Positions 55,589-64,000 of a stretch of DNA of 64,000 bases are shown piece by piece. The notes beneath the pieces are model-generated. The model saw nothing but the letters and a program-made list of their open reading frames with translations, was not told where the DNA came from and ran no database searches. Both the position numbers and the translations under genes were made by a program. Positions within the stretch are counted from its first letter, which is position 1. Every line of letters starts with the position of its first letter. This DNA comes from Melioribacteraceae bacterium (GTDB lineage: Bacteria > Bacteroidota > Ignavibacteria > Ignavibacteriales > Melioribacteraceae). Where the stretch lies: contig JAHBUP010000001.1 of NCBI GenBank assembly GCA_019638015.1, positions 3,628,424 through 3,692,423 on the forward strand, read 5' to 3'.

Positions 55589-56197
55589 TTAAATTACTTC
55601 GGTTGTTCTTGGCATAATTTCTCTTGTTGAAATAACTCGCCTTTCAGTAATTACTTTATCAATTCTCACATCATGCAGGTCGGTTTCAATAGAATCAAAT
55701 ACTTGAAACTCGAATGCCAGAACGAATTTGGGAGCTCGTGTTAACTTTAGCAATTTATCGTAATAACCGCCACCATAACCAACTCTTTGTCCTAAAGTTG
55801 AGACTGCAACGGCCGGTACTATCATCAGGTCTATATCGCTTAAATCATCGTCAGTCCCAACAACCGGTTCTAAGTAACCCTCTTTATTTTTTTCCAGATG
55901 GTCCCAATCGATAAAATTACCACGGCTAAATTTTCTTGATTTAATATTGAATTTGGGAATAACAATAGATTTACCCTGTCCCTCCATAAAATTAATCAAT
56001 CCGCGTGTATCAACTTCCCCGCTCCTTGTTGAAATGTAAACATGAATTGTTTTAGCGTAAACAAACTCGTCTAGCGCAGAGACTTTTTCAATAATTTTTT
56101 TGGTATGTGCGGCAAGTTCTATATCCTCGATTTCTTTTCTTCTTTTAAGAACAATGTTTCTAACTTCGGATTTCGAAATCAAAGTTTTTAATTTCAT
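55589..56197 (-). CDS. 5-formyltetrahydrofolate cyclo-ligase
   Basis: 202 residues. It uses ATP to convert 5-formyl-THF to 5,10-methenyl-THF. The N-terminal helix has KSEVRNIVLKRRKEI. The middle has FVYAKTIHVYISTRSGEVDT, and the ATP/folate loop near the end is RVGYGGGYYDKLL, followed by LAFEFQVF. It is a single gene, 49 bases upstream of the PspC gene. Confidence 0.92.
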   Translation of the reverse strand: MKLKTLISKSEVRNIVLKRRKEIEDIELAAHTKKIIEKVSALDEFVYAKTIHVYISTRSGEVDTRGLINFMEGQGKSIVIPKFNIKSRKFSRGNFIDWDHLEKNKEGYLEPVVGTDDDLSDIDLMIVPAVAVSTLGQRVGYGGGYYDKLLKLTRAPKFVLAFEFQVFDSIETDLHDVRIDKVITERRVISTREIMPRTTEVI

Positions 56198-56271
56198 GTG
56201 CTCTATCCTTATTAGGTTTTGTTACAAAATAGACATACTAACGACATCTTTCAACACTTTATATTAATATG

Positions 56272-57195
56272 CTATAAAATGCGAAGACCCATGCTAGAAG
56301 CAATAAGCTCAACAGTTACATCAGCAGTTCTATTTTGATTATCGAGAATTGGGTTTACTTCAGCAACTTCTAGTGAAGACATGCATCCACATTCGGCAAT
56401 AGTTTCCATCAATAAATGAGCTTCACGATAACTTAATCCACCGCTTACCGGTGTTCCAACTCCGGGCGCAGTTGTTGGATCTATACTATCGGTATCAAAA
56501 CTAACATGAATGTGCTGTACTCTTTCTTTAAAATCTTTCAACACTTTATTGATGATAAAATTAATTCCTTTTCTGTCAATATCAGTCATGGTATAAACAC
56601 TAATTCCCAACTTTTTTATTAAAAGTCTTTCTTCCGGATCAATACTTCTCAATCCAATTAATACAGTATTCTCCGGTTTAACTTTAGGTGTGAAGCCGTA
56701 AATTTTTGTTAATGAATTAGCGCCTAATCCAAGGGATGCCGCCACACTCATTCCATGAATATTTCCGGATGGAGTCGTTTCTTCAGTATTCATATCTGCG
56801 TGAGCATCAATCCAAATTAATCCGAGTTCTTGCTTGGATGTTTTGCAGTAAGCAGAAATTCCGGCAAGAGTTCCAATTGCCATTGAGTGATCTCCCCCTA
56901 AACAAAGAGGAAAATTTCCTAACAATAAAGACTTCTCAACCCGCTTAGCAAGAAGTTCGCAAGTTCTCACAATCTCTTCAATGTATTTTAGTTTGGGGTT
57001 TTTAAATTTCTTCTTTTCATGATTTCGAATAAAGACATCTCCATGATCTGTAACGGTATAACCGAGTGTTTCTAGTTTATTTTCAATCCCCGCGATGCGC
57101 AATGCCGAGGGACCCATATCAACTCCTCGCCGATCTGCACCCAAATCCATTGGAAAACCAAAAACATCGATATGTTTACTTTGCATTTTATTCAT
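56272..57195 (-). CDS. rocF: Arginase
   Basis: 307 residues from the ATG at 57195, with AGAAGG about ten bases upstream; the 43 residues ahead of it in frame are not family-like. It hydrolyses arginine to ornithine and urea with a dinuclear Mn site: CLGGDHSMAIGT, WIDAHADMNTEE and SFDTDSIDPTTAPGVGTPVS supply the ligands. The N-terminus (VFGFPMDLGADRRGVDMGPS) and C-terminal EVNPILDNQNRTAD are standard for arginases and exclude agmatinase, which lacks this N-terminal form. It is divergent from the M1 peptidase gene. Confidence 0.93.
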   Translation of the reverse strand: MNKMQSKHIDVFGFPMDLGADRRGVDMGPSALRIAGIENKLETLGYTVTDHGDVFIRNHEKKKFKNPKLKYIEEIVRTCELLAKRVEKSLLLGNFPLCLGGDHSMAIGTLAGISAYCKTSKQELGLIWIDAHADMNTEETTPSGNIHGMSVAASLGLGANSLTKIYGFTPKVKPENTVLIGLRSIDPEERLLIKKLGISVYTMTDIDRKGINFIINKVLKDFKERVQHIHVSFDTDSIDPTTAPGVGTPVSGGLSYREAHLLMETIAECGCMSSLEVAEVNPILDNQNRTADVTVELIASSMGLRIL

Positions 57196-57343
57196 TTGTA
57201 TAGCGCCTTCTAACTTTATTGCTAAAATACATTTTATTAAACAAAAAATAACTATATCCTCATTCTTCAAAAATATTTGGCTAAATTTGTTTCTAAATTT
57301 TGTGAGCATCATACACAAAAACAAAATATAAGCGAGAGGTAAA

Positions 57344-58984
57344 ATGAAAAGAATAATTCTACTACTATTGATTACTCATTCAATTTGTTTTGCCCAATTT
57401 GGAAGTCAAGATTCGGGCGGTTTTTTAATTAAGGAGCAATCTTGTTTTGATGTGACTTATTATGACTTGGCTCTGAATATTGATCCGTCGGTTAAAGCTA
57501 TCTCTGGTAAACTTATCATGAAGGCTTTTGCAACAGAAGACTTCAGCAGTTTTGTATTAAACCTAGATACCACGATGACTGTTTATTCGATTGACTATAT
57601 AGAACCTAATTCAGTTTCGCGGTTAACTTTTTTGCACAGTAACGGGTTAATAAATATTGATATTCCGGCAAAAATTAAAAAAGGGAATATATTTTCAATA
57701 AGTATTGAATATGGGGGAATGCCACGAATTGCCAAAAGAGCACCATGGGATGATGGTTTTATTTGGACGAAAACTAGTGATGGAATTGACTGGATTACTC
57801 TTACCTGCCAAGGAGGAGGTGCCGATATTTGGTTTCCATGTAAAGATCATCCAAGTGATGAACCCGATTCAGTTTCATTATCATTCACATTCCCAAAAAA
57901 TTTAAAATGTATTGCAAGCGGAAAACTAATTTCTGAGCATATCAATAATGATAACACACAAACCTCTAAGTGGTTTGTTTCTACTCCTATCAATAATTAT
58001 AACATTATGTTTTATTTGGGGCCATATAAATCCATTGCGTACGATTACACAAGCATTGCGGGTGAAAAAATTCCTTTTACGGTTTGGGTTCTACCAGAAA
58101 ATTTTGAAAAAGCAAAAACTCACTCCCCTCAGTTTCTAACTCACATGAAAATAAATGAGGATCTATGCGGACCATACCCTTTTCGAGCTGATAAATATGC
58201 AGTTGTAGAATCACCGCATCTTGGGATGGAACATCAAACCGCTACGGCGTATGGTTTTGGTTGGAAAGATGATAAGGATTTCCCAATCGATTGGCTGCAT
58301 CATCATGAATTTTCGCACGAATGGTGGGGTAATTTAGTAACCGCTAAAGATTGGAGCGATTTCTGGATACATGAAGGAATTGGACTTTATATGCAGCCAT
58401 TATATCTTGAAAAAATTTACGGTAGAGAGCATTATATCGGATATTTGAGAAAGTATAAAAAAATTCAAAATTTAAAACCGGTTGCGCCGCGTGGGCAGAT
58501 AACTGCAAGCGAAGCTTATCAGCCCGATATTTATAATAAGGGGGCATGGATTGTTCATACATTAAGAAATTATATTGGCGATGAATCATTCTTTAAATTA
58601 TTAAGAAAATGGGCATATCCAACCGAGGAGTTGGAAAAAATAACTAGTGGGGAACAATGCCGATTAGTTACTACCGATGAATTTCTAAAAATGGCCGAGG
58701 ACATATCTGGGAAAAAACTCGACTGGTTTTGGGAAGTGTATCTAAGAAGTACTAAACTTCCAAAACTAATCGTAAGTAAGAGTAAAAACTTAGTTGAGTT
58801 GAAATGGGAAACAGAAAAAAACATTCCATTCTTTTTATCAGTCCCTATAAAACTTGCAAATAAAATTTTATTAGTTGATATGAGAAAGGGTACAAATTCT
58901 ATTGTGATTCCGGAAGAATCTGAATTACTTATTGATCCGGAAGAATCGATATTAATGGAAATTGAATACAATAAATTAGATTAA
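57344..58984 (+). CDS. M1-family metallopeptidase, secreted
   Basis: 546 residues. A short signal peptide (about 1-18, ICFAQ) precedes an M1 N-terminal beta domain. The gluzincin site is HEFSH (321-325) with the second Glu at 344 after 18 residues (HEFSHEWWGNLVTAKDWSDF then WIHEG). The exopeptidase motif normally GAMEN reads LGMEHQTATAYG, a variant seen in other bacterial M1 enzymes. It is shorter than classical aminopeptidase N because the long C-terminal helical domain is missing. It probably trims peptides in the periplasm or outside. Confidence 0.92.
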   Translation: MKRIILLLLITHSICFAQFGSQDSGGFLIKEQSCFDVTYYDLALNIDPSVKAISGKLIMKAFATEDFSSFVLNLDTTMTVYSIDYIEPNSVSRLTFLHSNGLINIDIPAKIKKGNIFSISIEYGGMPRIAKRAPWDDGFIWTKTSDGIDWITLTCQGGGADIWFPCKDHPSDEPDSVSLSFTFPKNLKCIASGKLISEHINNDNTQTSKWFVSTPINNYNIMFYLGPYKSIAYDYTSIAGEKIPFTVWVLPENFEKAKTHSPQFLTHMKINEDLCGPYPFRADKYAVVESPHLGMEHQTATAYGFGWKDDKDFPIDWLHHHEFSHEWWGNLVTAKDWSDFWIHEGIGLYMQPLYLEKIYGREHYIGYLRKYKKIQNLKPVAPRGQITASEAYQPDIYNKGAWIVHTLRNYIGDESFFKLLRKWAYPTEELEKITSGEQCRLVTTDEFLKMAEDISGKKLDWFWEVYLRSTKLPKLIVSKSKNLVELKWETEKNIPFFLSVPIKLANKILLVDMRKGTNSIVIPEESELLIDPEESILMEIEYNKLD

Positions 58985-59000
58985 AAGCGAAAGGATAAAT

Positions 59001-59363
59001 ATGCAAGAAATAATTATTCTACTATTAATTGGATTGGCGGCCGGATTAATGAGCGGAGTATTGGGAATAGGCGGAGGGATAATTATTGTACCTATGCTAG
59101 TTGGAATATTAGGTTACACACAGAAACAAGCGCAAGGTACTTCACTGGGTTTGCTATTATTACCAATTGGCTTGCTGGCTGTGGCTAATTATTACAAAGC
59201 TGATTTGATAAATATCAAAGCAGTATTAACGATGGTTACAACATTTGTTATTGGAAGCTATCTCTCTTCAAAATTTGCAATCAACTTGCCTGATGATATT
59301 CTTAAAAAAATATTTGCAGTATTTCTATTTGTCTATGCTATAAAACTTTTTCTGGGCAAGTAG
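59001..59363 (+). CDS. Half-size TauE/SafE-type membrane protein
   Basis: 120 residues with four membrane spans. It has the TauE/SafE repeat signature GLAAGLMSGVLGIGGGIIIV and KQAQGTSLGLLLLPIGLLA. Full-length members carry two such repeats; only one is present and the gene is intact on both sides (ATG after GAAAGG, stop TAG), so it must work as an oligomer or with a partner. It probably moves a small anion such as sulfite or sulfoacetate. It follows the M1 peptidase gene by 16 bases. Confidence 0.82.
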   Translation: MQEIIILLLIGLAAGLMSGVLGIGGGIIIVPMLVGILGYTQKQAQGTSLGLLLLPIGLLAVANYYKADLINIKAVLTMVTTFVIGSYLSSKFAINLPDDILKKIFAVFLFVYAIKLFLGK

Positions 59364-59390
59364 GAGAATTGTAAACTATTTTATAATAAA

Positions 59391-59425
59391 ATAGGGATGA
59401 GGTTTTATTCATACCTTATCCCTAT
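59391..59425. terminator. Bidirectional hairpin between convergent genes
   Basis: ATAGGGATGAGGT (59391-59403) pairs with ACCTTATCCCTAT (59413-59425), with one G/T mismatch pair. The flanks are AT-rich but have no long uniform T-run. It lies between the TauE-like and the vWA genes, which converge. Confidence 0.6.
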
Positions 59426-59445
59426 AATTAAACTAGTTTAATCTA

Positions 59446-61569
59446 CTACTTCATTAACATAAGCTTAAGAGTTTTGGTGAAATTCTTGCCGCTTACGGTA
59501 AATAAATAAATACCGCTTGCAACTCTTTCGCCGCTGTCACTAATTCCATTCCAATTCAGATTAATTACTTTACTGTTTCCTAATTCATCAACACTAAAAG
59601 ACTTTATTACTTGACCGAGAACATTATAAATCTTAAAACTCATTTCCGAGGCAACCATATTGTTTGGAAGTTTGATCGTGATTGTGGTCTGCGGATTAAA
59701 TGGATTTGGGTACGCTGTTAATGAAAACTCTGTTGGAATTACCTCCTCTTCAACATCAGTATTTTGCCCGCCACCATCTTTATAACAATCATGACAGATA
59801 GCTGAATCATCCTCAACGGAAAGGAATGCAGTATAGCGTGAAAGAACTCTAAAAGCTCTGCTATAATTAATTATCTCACTCACAGTCGAATTATTTTGTG
59901 AAAGCTTTTCCAATTCATTTATGTAATGACCAGCCCACATTTGCGATATTGTATTATCACCTACTCTTGCAATTTCATCTTGAAACATTACACTTTGGGT
60001 AAATGGTTGCGAATTATAAATTCCGGAAGTTTTAACTAAAAATGGGAAATCCCCTATATATTTACCTACTTGTTTAATGATTGTATTTACTGCCATACTC
60101 TGTAAATTTCCTGTTAGCGTTTGCCTGCTAAAGCAAAATCCATTTTCGAGCGTTGTGTATAAATCAAATGAACTTACACTACCGCTCAAATTTCCCCCTA
60201 TTGAATTCATGGAAGCTGTTAAAGAGCTAGTTGCCCTCGCAAATTGCCCACCAGAAATCCTTGACAAATTCTCATAAAAATATTCGTTCCCAGTATATGA
60301 TCTGTTATTAAAGTAGTAGTATGAGAAATCCTTATCGTTATAATCAAGAATATGCGTTGCAGGCAGAATTGAGGAGATTTTTCTTAAATCAGTAATAACC
60401 TGATTAGCTGTTGTATTGCTCCCTAATTGATCCGAATTTGAAATTAAAAATACAATCCCTACTTTTTTGGCCAGTAGATATTCATAACCTTCTTTTAGCA
60501 GTGTAGGTAAATTGCTGTAAGTAGAAATTGAGTTGGGACTAAAAGTATTAAATACTTCCTCAACTTTTTGGGAAGTGCCGTCCATCCAATCGGAATTTAC
60601 TTTTCCAATAGTTAATCCCGAATAGAAAATATTGAACTTATCTCCCTCACCAAAATTATTTTTCATAAAATTCTTTAATGAATTTACCACCTCGGTTCTT
60701 GTTACATTACTTTTTCGGGAATCATAGTCAATCAAGAATAGCACATTCTTTTTAAGTGTTGATAATGAGTTTGATGGTAATATTGAAAGCTGATAAAAAC
60801 CTTGATCATTTTCCTTAAAGATTTTTAGATAAACCCCATTGACCATGGGATTATTAAAATCCAGCGATGCATCAGCAACAGATTGATAATTATCAAAACT
60901 TATTGAACGGTGATTACCAAAAAAATCATCCTTAATTGTATTGAAAACTCCTGTAATGTTTGCGGCAGATAAACTAGTCCATTCATTTTCCGTCCATGAT
61001 TTTACCTGTACCTTAGGAATTTTTTTGTTAGATGTTTTTAGGATTTGCACAGGAAGCGGAACCGATACGGAACTGTTTGTCCAAATATTCGGCACTAAAT
61101 AAGTAACGCGCACTTTTCTGGTTTCATTAGGTTTCATTGGATAAACGCGGAGTTCGTAGTTATTTTCCCACATTCTTCTTAATAGGGCCGGGTCTCTTCT
61201 TCGGTTAACAATCGATTCGTAAATTGCAGAAGCTGTCCATGTGTCAAGCAGTGCTCCCTTGCTAATTTTTGTGTCATCGAGCCAGAGCCATAAATCCGTA
61301 ATTAGACTTCCAGCGGGGAGGTTGAAATTCATTACTACTTCTAGCTGGGAATTTGCGATATAATAATTTGGGTCGGCTGAAAATGTGAGATACATACTAA
61401 CCTGGCTATACAATCCTCTTTGACCAACAGAAATTACAGCTTCCTCAATGTTGCCGCGATAATTCCGCCATGTAGCTTGAGGGTCATTTACATAAAGTGA
61501 GTTTTGTGATAGTAAAGTTGAAGCGATGAAAATAGTGACGAGCAATAAATGTAACTTCTTAGGAATCAT
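59446..61569 (-). CDS. VIT/vWA-domain protein with type IX secretion C-terminal sorting signal
   Basis: 707 residues. The signal peptide covers about 1-22. An N-terminal VIT-like domain follows (YIANSQLEVVMNFNLPAGSL and WLWLDDTKISKGALLD, about 40-165). A von Willebrand A-type domain (about 275-450) opens with KKNVLFLIDYDSRKSN, whose DxDxR lacks the full DxSxS MIDAS. The last 85 residues are a T9SS type A sorting domain: TAYPNPFNPQTTITIKLP, IYNVLGQVIKSF, NLNWNG and GIYLFTVSGKNFTKTLKL. The C-terminal signal means transport across the outer membrane and attachment or release by the type IX system. Its role, perhaps adhesion, is not known. Confidence 0.88.
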   Translation of the reverse strand: MIPKKLHLLLVTIFIASTLLSQNSLYVNDPQATWRNYRGNIEEAVISVGQRGLYSQVSMYLTFSADPNYYIANSQLEVVMNFNLPAGSLITDLWLWLDDTKISKGALLDTWTASAIYESIVNRRRDPALLRRMWENNYELRVYPMKPNETRKVRVTYLVPNIWTNSSVSVPLPVQILKTSNKKIPKVQVKSWTENEWTSLSAANITGVFNTIKDDFFGNHRSISFDNYQSVADASLDFNNPMVNGVYLKIFKENDQGFYQLSILPSNSLSTLKKNVLFLIDYDSRKSNVTRTEVVNSLKNFMKNNFGEGDKFNIFYSGLTIGKVNSDWMDGTSQKVEEVFNTFSPNSISTYSNLPTLLKEGYEYLLAKKVGIVFLISNSDQLGSNTTANQVITDLRKISSILPATHILDYNDKDFSYYYFNNRSYTGNEYFYENLSRISGGQFARATSSLTASMNSIGGNLSGSVSSFDLYTTLENGFCFSRQTLTGNLQSMAVNTIIKQVGKYIGDFPFLVKTSGIYNSQPFTQSVMFQDEIARVGDNTISQMWAGHYINELEKLSQNNSTVSEIINYSRAFRVLSRYTAFLSVEDDSAICHDCYKDGGGQNTDVEEEVIPTEFSLTAYPNPFNPQTTITIKLPNNMVASEMSFKIYNVLGQVIKSFSVDELGNSKVINLNWNGISDSGERVASGIYLFTVSGKNFTKTLKLMLMK

Positions 61570-61712
61570 AAATTCCCCCTTATATTAGTTTATACTCTGT
61601 TGATTATCCTTTCCTAATTTCTATATGTTAATAAAGTGCTTAAGCCCCAATAAACGTGCCGTTTTTTTTGTTCTTTTATTCCCGTTAAAACAACTTTAGC
61701 ATTATATTCGTG

Positions 61713-61725
61713 CGAAATATTTTCG
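61713..61725. promoter_or_regulatory. Palindrome upstream of the PfkB sugar kinase gene
   Basis: CGAAA-TAT-TTTCG, perfect 5-3-5 inverted repeat, 52 bases before the ATG at 61778. It is overlapped by a TTCGTGNG direct repeat (61708 and 61722). It could be an operator of a sugar-responsive repressor; no regulator gene is adjacent. Confidence 0.25.
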
Positions 61726-61777
61726 TGTGGTATGCAAATTTCTGCAGTTATATTAATTATTTTGAAAATGAGATGAA

Positions 61778-62662
61778 ATGCCAAAACCAAGAGTGACTTC
61801 AATTGGTGAAATTCTTTATGATGTTTACCCCGATCAGAAAAGATTGGGCGGGGCGCCATTTAATTTTATTTACCATGTTTGGAAAATTATTGGACAAGCT
61901 CAGTTTGTATCTAGTGTGGGAAATGATGAGAATGGTAAAGAATTACTTTTTCATTTAAGCAATATCGGATTTGATGTTTCTAAAATAGTAATAGACAATA
62001 ATTATCCTACCGGGGCGGTAAATGTTACAATTGATGAGAACAAAGTGCCCCGTTTTAAAATCTCCTCCGAATGTAGTTTTGACTTTTTAGCTATATCTCA
62101 AGAGATGAAAGATGATATTGAGAAAAACACAGATATACTTTACTTCGGTACTTTTTCTCAAAGAGGCAATATCGCGAAAGAGACGATTGATTCTTTGCTC
62201 AATTTTGACATCAAATACTTTTGCGATTTGAATTTACGCCATAATTTTTTTACCAAAGAGATGATCGAGAAAGCATTATCTACCATACATCTTCTAAAGA
62301 TGAATGAAGATGAATTAAATCAACTGATCAAAATCTTGAACCTAAATGGGAATGATCCAGTATCCGAGTTGATTGATAAATATTCAATTGATTTGATTGC
62401 GGTAACGAAAGGAGAGAAAGGAGCAATACTCACTACAAAAAATGCAACCGATTATTACATCCCACCGCAGTTGGAAGTAATTGATACATTAGGAGCCGGG
62501 GATGCCTTCGCCGCGGTTTTGTGTCTTGGTTATTATTACAAATTACCAATCGAGAAAATTAATATTCATGCCAATAATTTTGCGTCACAAATCTGTACCA
62601 TCAATGGCGCCATTCCTACTGATGATTTATTGTATTCCAATCTGCGTAAAATTTTCACCTAA
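61778..62662 (+). CDS. PfkB-family carbohydrate kinase (fructokinase-like)
   Basis: 294 residues. The glycine-rich start GEILYDVYPDQKRLGGAPFN is that of bacterial fructokinases in the PfkB/ribokinase family. VSSVGNDENGK follows, and the C-terminal catalytic motif DTLGAGDAFAAVLCLGYYY carries the base Asp. The substrate is probably fructose or a related hexose. The gene is divergent from the vWA/T9SS gene. Confidence 0.85.
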   Translation: MPKPRVTSIGEILYDVYPDQKRLGGAPFNFIYHVWKIIGQAQFVSSVGNDENGKELLFHLSNIGFDVSKIVIDNNYPTGAVNVTIDENKVPRFKISSECSFDFLAISQEMKDDIEKNTDILYFGTFSQRGNIAKETIDSLLNFDIKYFCDLNLRHNFFTKEMIEKALSTIHLLKMNEDELNQLIKILNLNGNDPVSELIDKYSIDLIAVTKGEKGAILTTKNATDYYIPPQLEVIDTLGAGDAFAAVLCLGYYYKLPIEKINIHANNFASQICTINGAIPTDDLLYSNLRKIFT

Positions 62663-62789
62663 AGACATTTACTCCTATAATAACAAATCAAAACTCCTAC
62701 TAATTTATTGCATTAAAAACATAGACAATACTACTGTTGTTTGTTTGTTCAGATTGCTAATTTTATTTCAACAATCTAATGGCATAATT

Positions 62790-63926
62790 ATGAAATCAAA
62801 AATTTTTTCATCCCAATCAATTTTGACTGTTATATTTTTATTTGTCATGATAATTACCGCAACGGCTCAATCTGCCGAAAAACCGGCAACGAATATCAAG
62901 GATGCCCTAAAATATCCCAGAACAGAAAACTCAATGCCCGGTTTATTTCCGGCACAAGTTGTTCAAGTTAATCACGAAAATTCTATATCAGAAAACAAAA
63001 TTAATTACGACGCCGTTTATGAAATGGTAAGTAAAGGATTGCTTCAATTAACAAATGAATCATCGTTAAAAAAAGCATGGCTTAAATTTGTTAAGCCAAA
63101 TGAAAAAGTAGGACTAAAAGTAAATCCAGTTGCGGGGCCAACATTAACAACCAGTACAGAAATAACTACGGTAATTATTAATCAATTGGTCGAGTCTGGT
63201 ATTCCCAAAGAGAACATACTTATTTGGGATAGACGTGAAGAGCAGCTTCTCGAAGCCGGATTTACTCAGGAGAAGTTTCCCGGCATCAAGATTATTGGCA
63301 CTGAGCGAGGAGAGAATGGATCGATGTACGATGAGAAGGGTGTTCTCTATGGTGAAAGAATGATAGATAAGGATTGGTACTATTGGGCTGATTGTGAGGA
63401 AAAATATGACAGCGCTACAATTCCATATATGATTAATGAAGGTAAGTATTCCTACTTCTCAAAAATTGCTACACAAATGGTTGATAAAATTATCAACATA
63501 CCAATACTCAAAAACGCTGGCTCCTCTGTTACTCTTTGTTTGAAAAATTTGGCATATGGCGTAACTACAAACACAGGCAGATTACACAAACAACTTTGGG
63601 CTGAAACCACAGCTGAAGTTAATGCGTTTCCTCCTCTCCGTGACAAGGTTGTGCTTAATATTGTTGATGGTATTAAGGGATGTTTTAATGGAGGACCGGG
63701 CGCTAATCCACAATTTTTTACAGAATATAAAACTGTACTAATTGGTACCGATCCGGTTGCTGTTGATAGAATTGGTTATGATATCGTCATCAAAAAAAGA
63801 ATAGAAGAAAACATTCAAAAAGAGGATAACCCTCGAGGTAGAATTTTTATGGAGCTTGCGGAAAAATTAGGACTCGGCACCGCTGATATCAAAAAAATTC
63901 AATTAAAAAATATTGACTTAAAATGA
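62790..63926 (+). CDS. Exported DUF362 family protein
   Basis: 378 residues from the ATG at 62790, where a signal peptide starts (VIFLFVMIITATAQ). Longer in-frame starts would run into the preceding kinase gene. The DUF362 core has VKPNEKVGLKVNPVAGPTLT, GIPKENILIWDRREEQLLEAG and VLNIVDGIKGCFNGGPGANP, then LIGTDPVAVDRIGYDIV. The ferredoxin-like CxxCxxCxxxC found in some DUF362 proteins is absent, so this is the short, exported, cluster-free type. The function of the family is unsettled. It lies 127 bases after the PfkB gene and overlaps the next start codon. Confidence 0.85.
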   Translation: MKSKIFSSQSILTVIFLFVMIITATAQSAEKPATNIKDALKYPRTENSMPGLFPAQVVQVNHENSISENKINYDAVYEMVSKGLLQLTNESSLKKAWLKFVKPNEKVGLKVNPVAGPTLTTSTEITTVIINQLVESGIPKENILIWDRREEQLLEAGFTQEKFPGIKIIGTERGENGSMYDEKGVLYGERMIDKDWYYWADCEEKYDSATIPYMINEGKYSYFSKIATQMVDKIINIPILKNAGSSVTLCLKNLAYGVTTNTGRLHKQLWAETTAEVNAFPPLRDKVVLNIVDGIKGCFNGGPGANPQFFTEYKTVLIGTDPVAVDRIGYDIVIKKRIEENIQKEDNPRGRIFMELAEKLGLGTADIKKIQLKNIDLK

Positions 63927-64000
63927 TGACAAGAAAAATCTTCCTTTATATATTTTTAATTATACTGATTAGTACTATTAATCTGTATCCTCAAATGGAT
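63923..64000 (+). CDS. N-terminus of an exported protein (3' end cut by window)
   Basis: Only 26 codons are visible. Tandem ATGs at 63923 and 63926 overlap the DUF362 stop (ATGATGA arrangement), so translation is coupled. The visible residues (MTRKIFLYIFLIILISTINL) form a signal peptide. Family unknown; it is probably a partner of the exported DUF362 protein. Confidence 0.6.
   Translation, partial: MMTRKIFLYIFLIILISTINLYPQMD

Noticed and set aside
58570..58971. 133-residue open frame on the minus strand
   Set aside because: It is antisense to the C-terminal part of the M1 peptidase gene, with low-complexity Ser/Phe composition; a shadow frame.
1..64000. CRISPR arrays, insertion sequences, prophage genes, tRNA and rRNA genes
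   Set aside because: All gaps between genes were read; no regularly spaced repeats, transposase or integrase, phage structural gene, or tRNA cloverleaf was recognised.

Overview
The window is AT-rich, gene-dense bacterial chromosome, with about 53 protein genes on both strands and no rRNA, tRNA, insertion sequence, prophage or CRISPR array that I could find. Several traits point to the Ignavibacteria/Chlorobi side of the Bacteroidota. These are a C-terminal type IX secretion sorting domain with the YPNPFNPQT motif, a giant Reg_prop/Y_Y_Y sensor kinase, a SusB-like GH97 glucosidase, many small exported lipoproteins, a lipoprotein next to a TonB-dependent receptor, and DUF3109. This placement is inferred from gene content; no marker tree was possible.

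Layout. Positions 1-3 kb hold the end of an M14 carboxypeptidase and a GH97 alpha-glucosidase. At 3-6.2 kb a minus-strand four-gene operon encodes a zinc-ribbon protein, two lipoproteins and a secreted protein with a phospholipase C/P1-nuclease-like histidine motif. Divergent to it, at 6.4-11.3 kb, lies a very unusual sensor kinase with an FG-GAP/VCBS plus ASPIC/UnbV ectodomain, translationally coupled to an NtrC-type sigma-54 activator. At 11.3-13.3 kb are a short-chain dehydrogenase and a lipoprotein hydrolase. At 13.4-18 kb a tight operon holds DUF3109, rpoN, an ICMT/NnrU-like membrane protein, hslV and hslU. At 18-21 kb are a duplicated helical exported protein and a K+-dependent membrane pyrophosphatase. 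At 21.4-25.7 kb are a small unknown gene and a NarL-type two-component pair. At 25.9-29.3 kb are a lipoprotein, a TonB receptor, an orphan PAS protein and DUF4342.

At 29.4-35.6 kb is a TetR-RND efflux operon (TetR, TolC, adaptor, pump) with a palindrome in front of tetR. At 36.2-40.5 kb is a cellobiose phosphorolysis operon (ROK kinase, GH94 phosphorylase, exported esterase). At 40.7-42.7 kb are agmatine deiminase and N-carbamoylputrescine amidase, which give putrescine from agmatine. At 42.8-45.4 kb is a Tat-exported two-subunit molybdenum oxidoreductase. At 45.5-49.7 kb are a Spy-like protein, a purine permease, an aldehyde dehydrogenase and a CBM9-like lipoprotein. At 49.8-57.2 kb are alaS, an ECF sigma/anti-sigma pair abutting PspC-type membrane stress genes, 5-formyl-THF cyclo-ligase and arginase. 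At 57.3-64 kb are an M1 peptidase, a half-size TauE/SafE protein, a VIT/vWA protein with a T9SS tail, a PfkB sugar kinase, an exported DUF362 protein and the start of another exported protein.

The genes suggest a heterotroph that degrades polysaccharides and peptides outside the cell, takes up oligosaccharides and phosphorolyses cellobiose, and couples envelope sensing to sigma-54 and ECF regulation. The best candidate for something undescribed is the CRTAC1-like sensor kinase/NtrC pair facing the secreted four-gene operon (about 3.1-11.3 kb).
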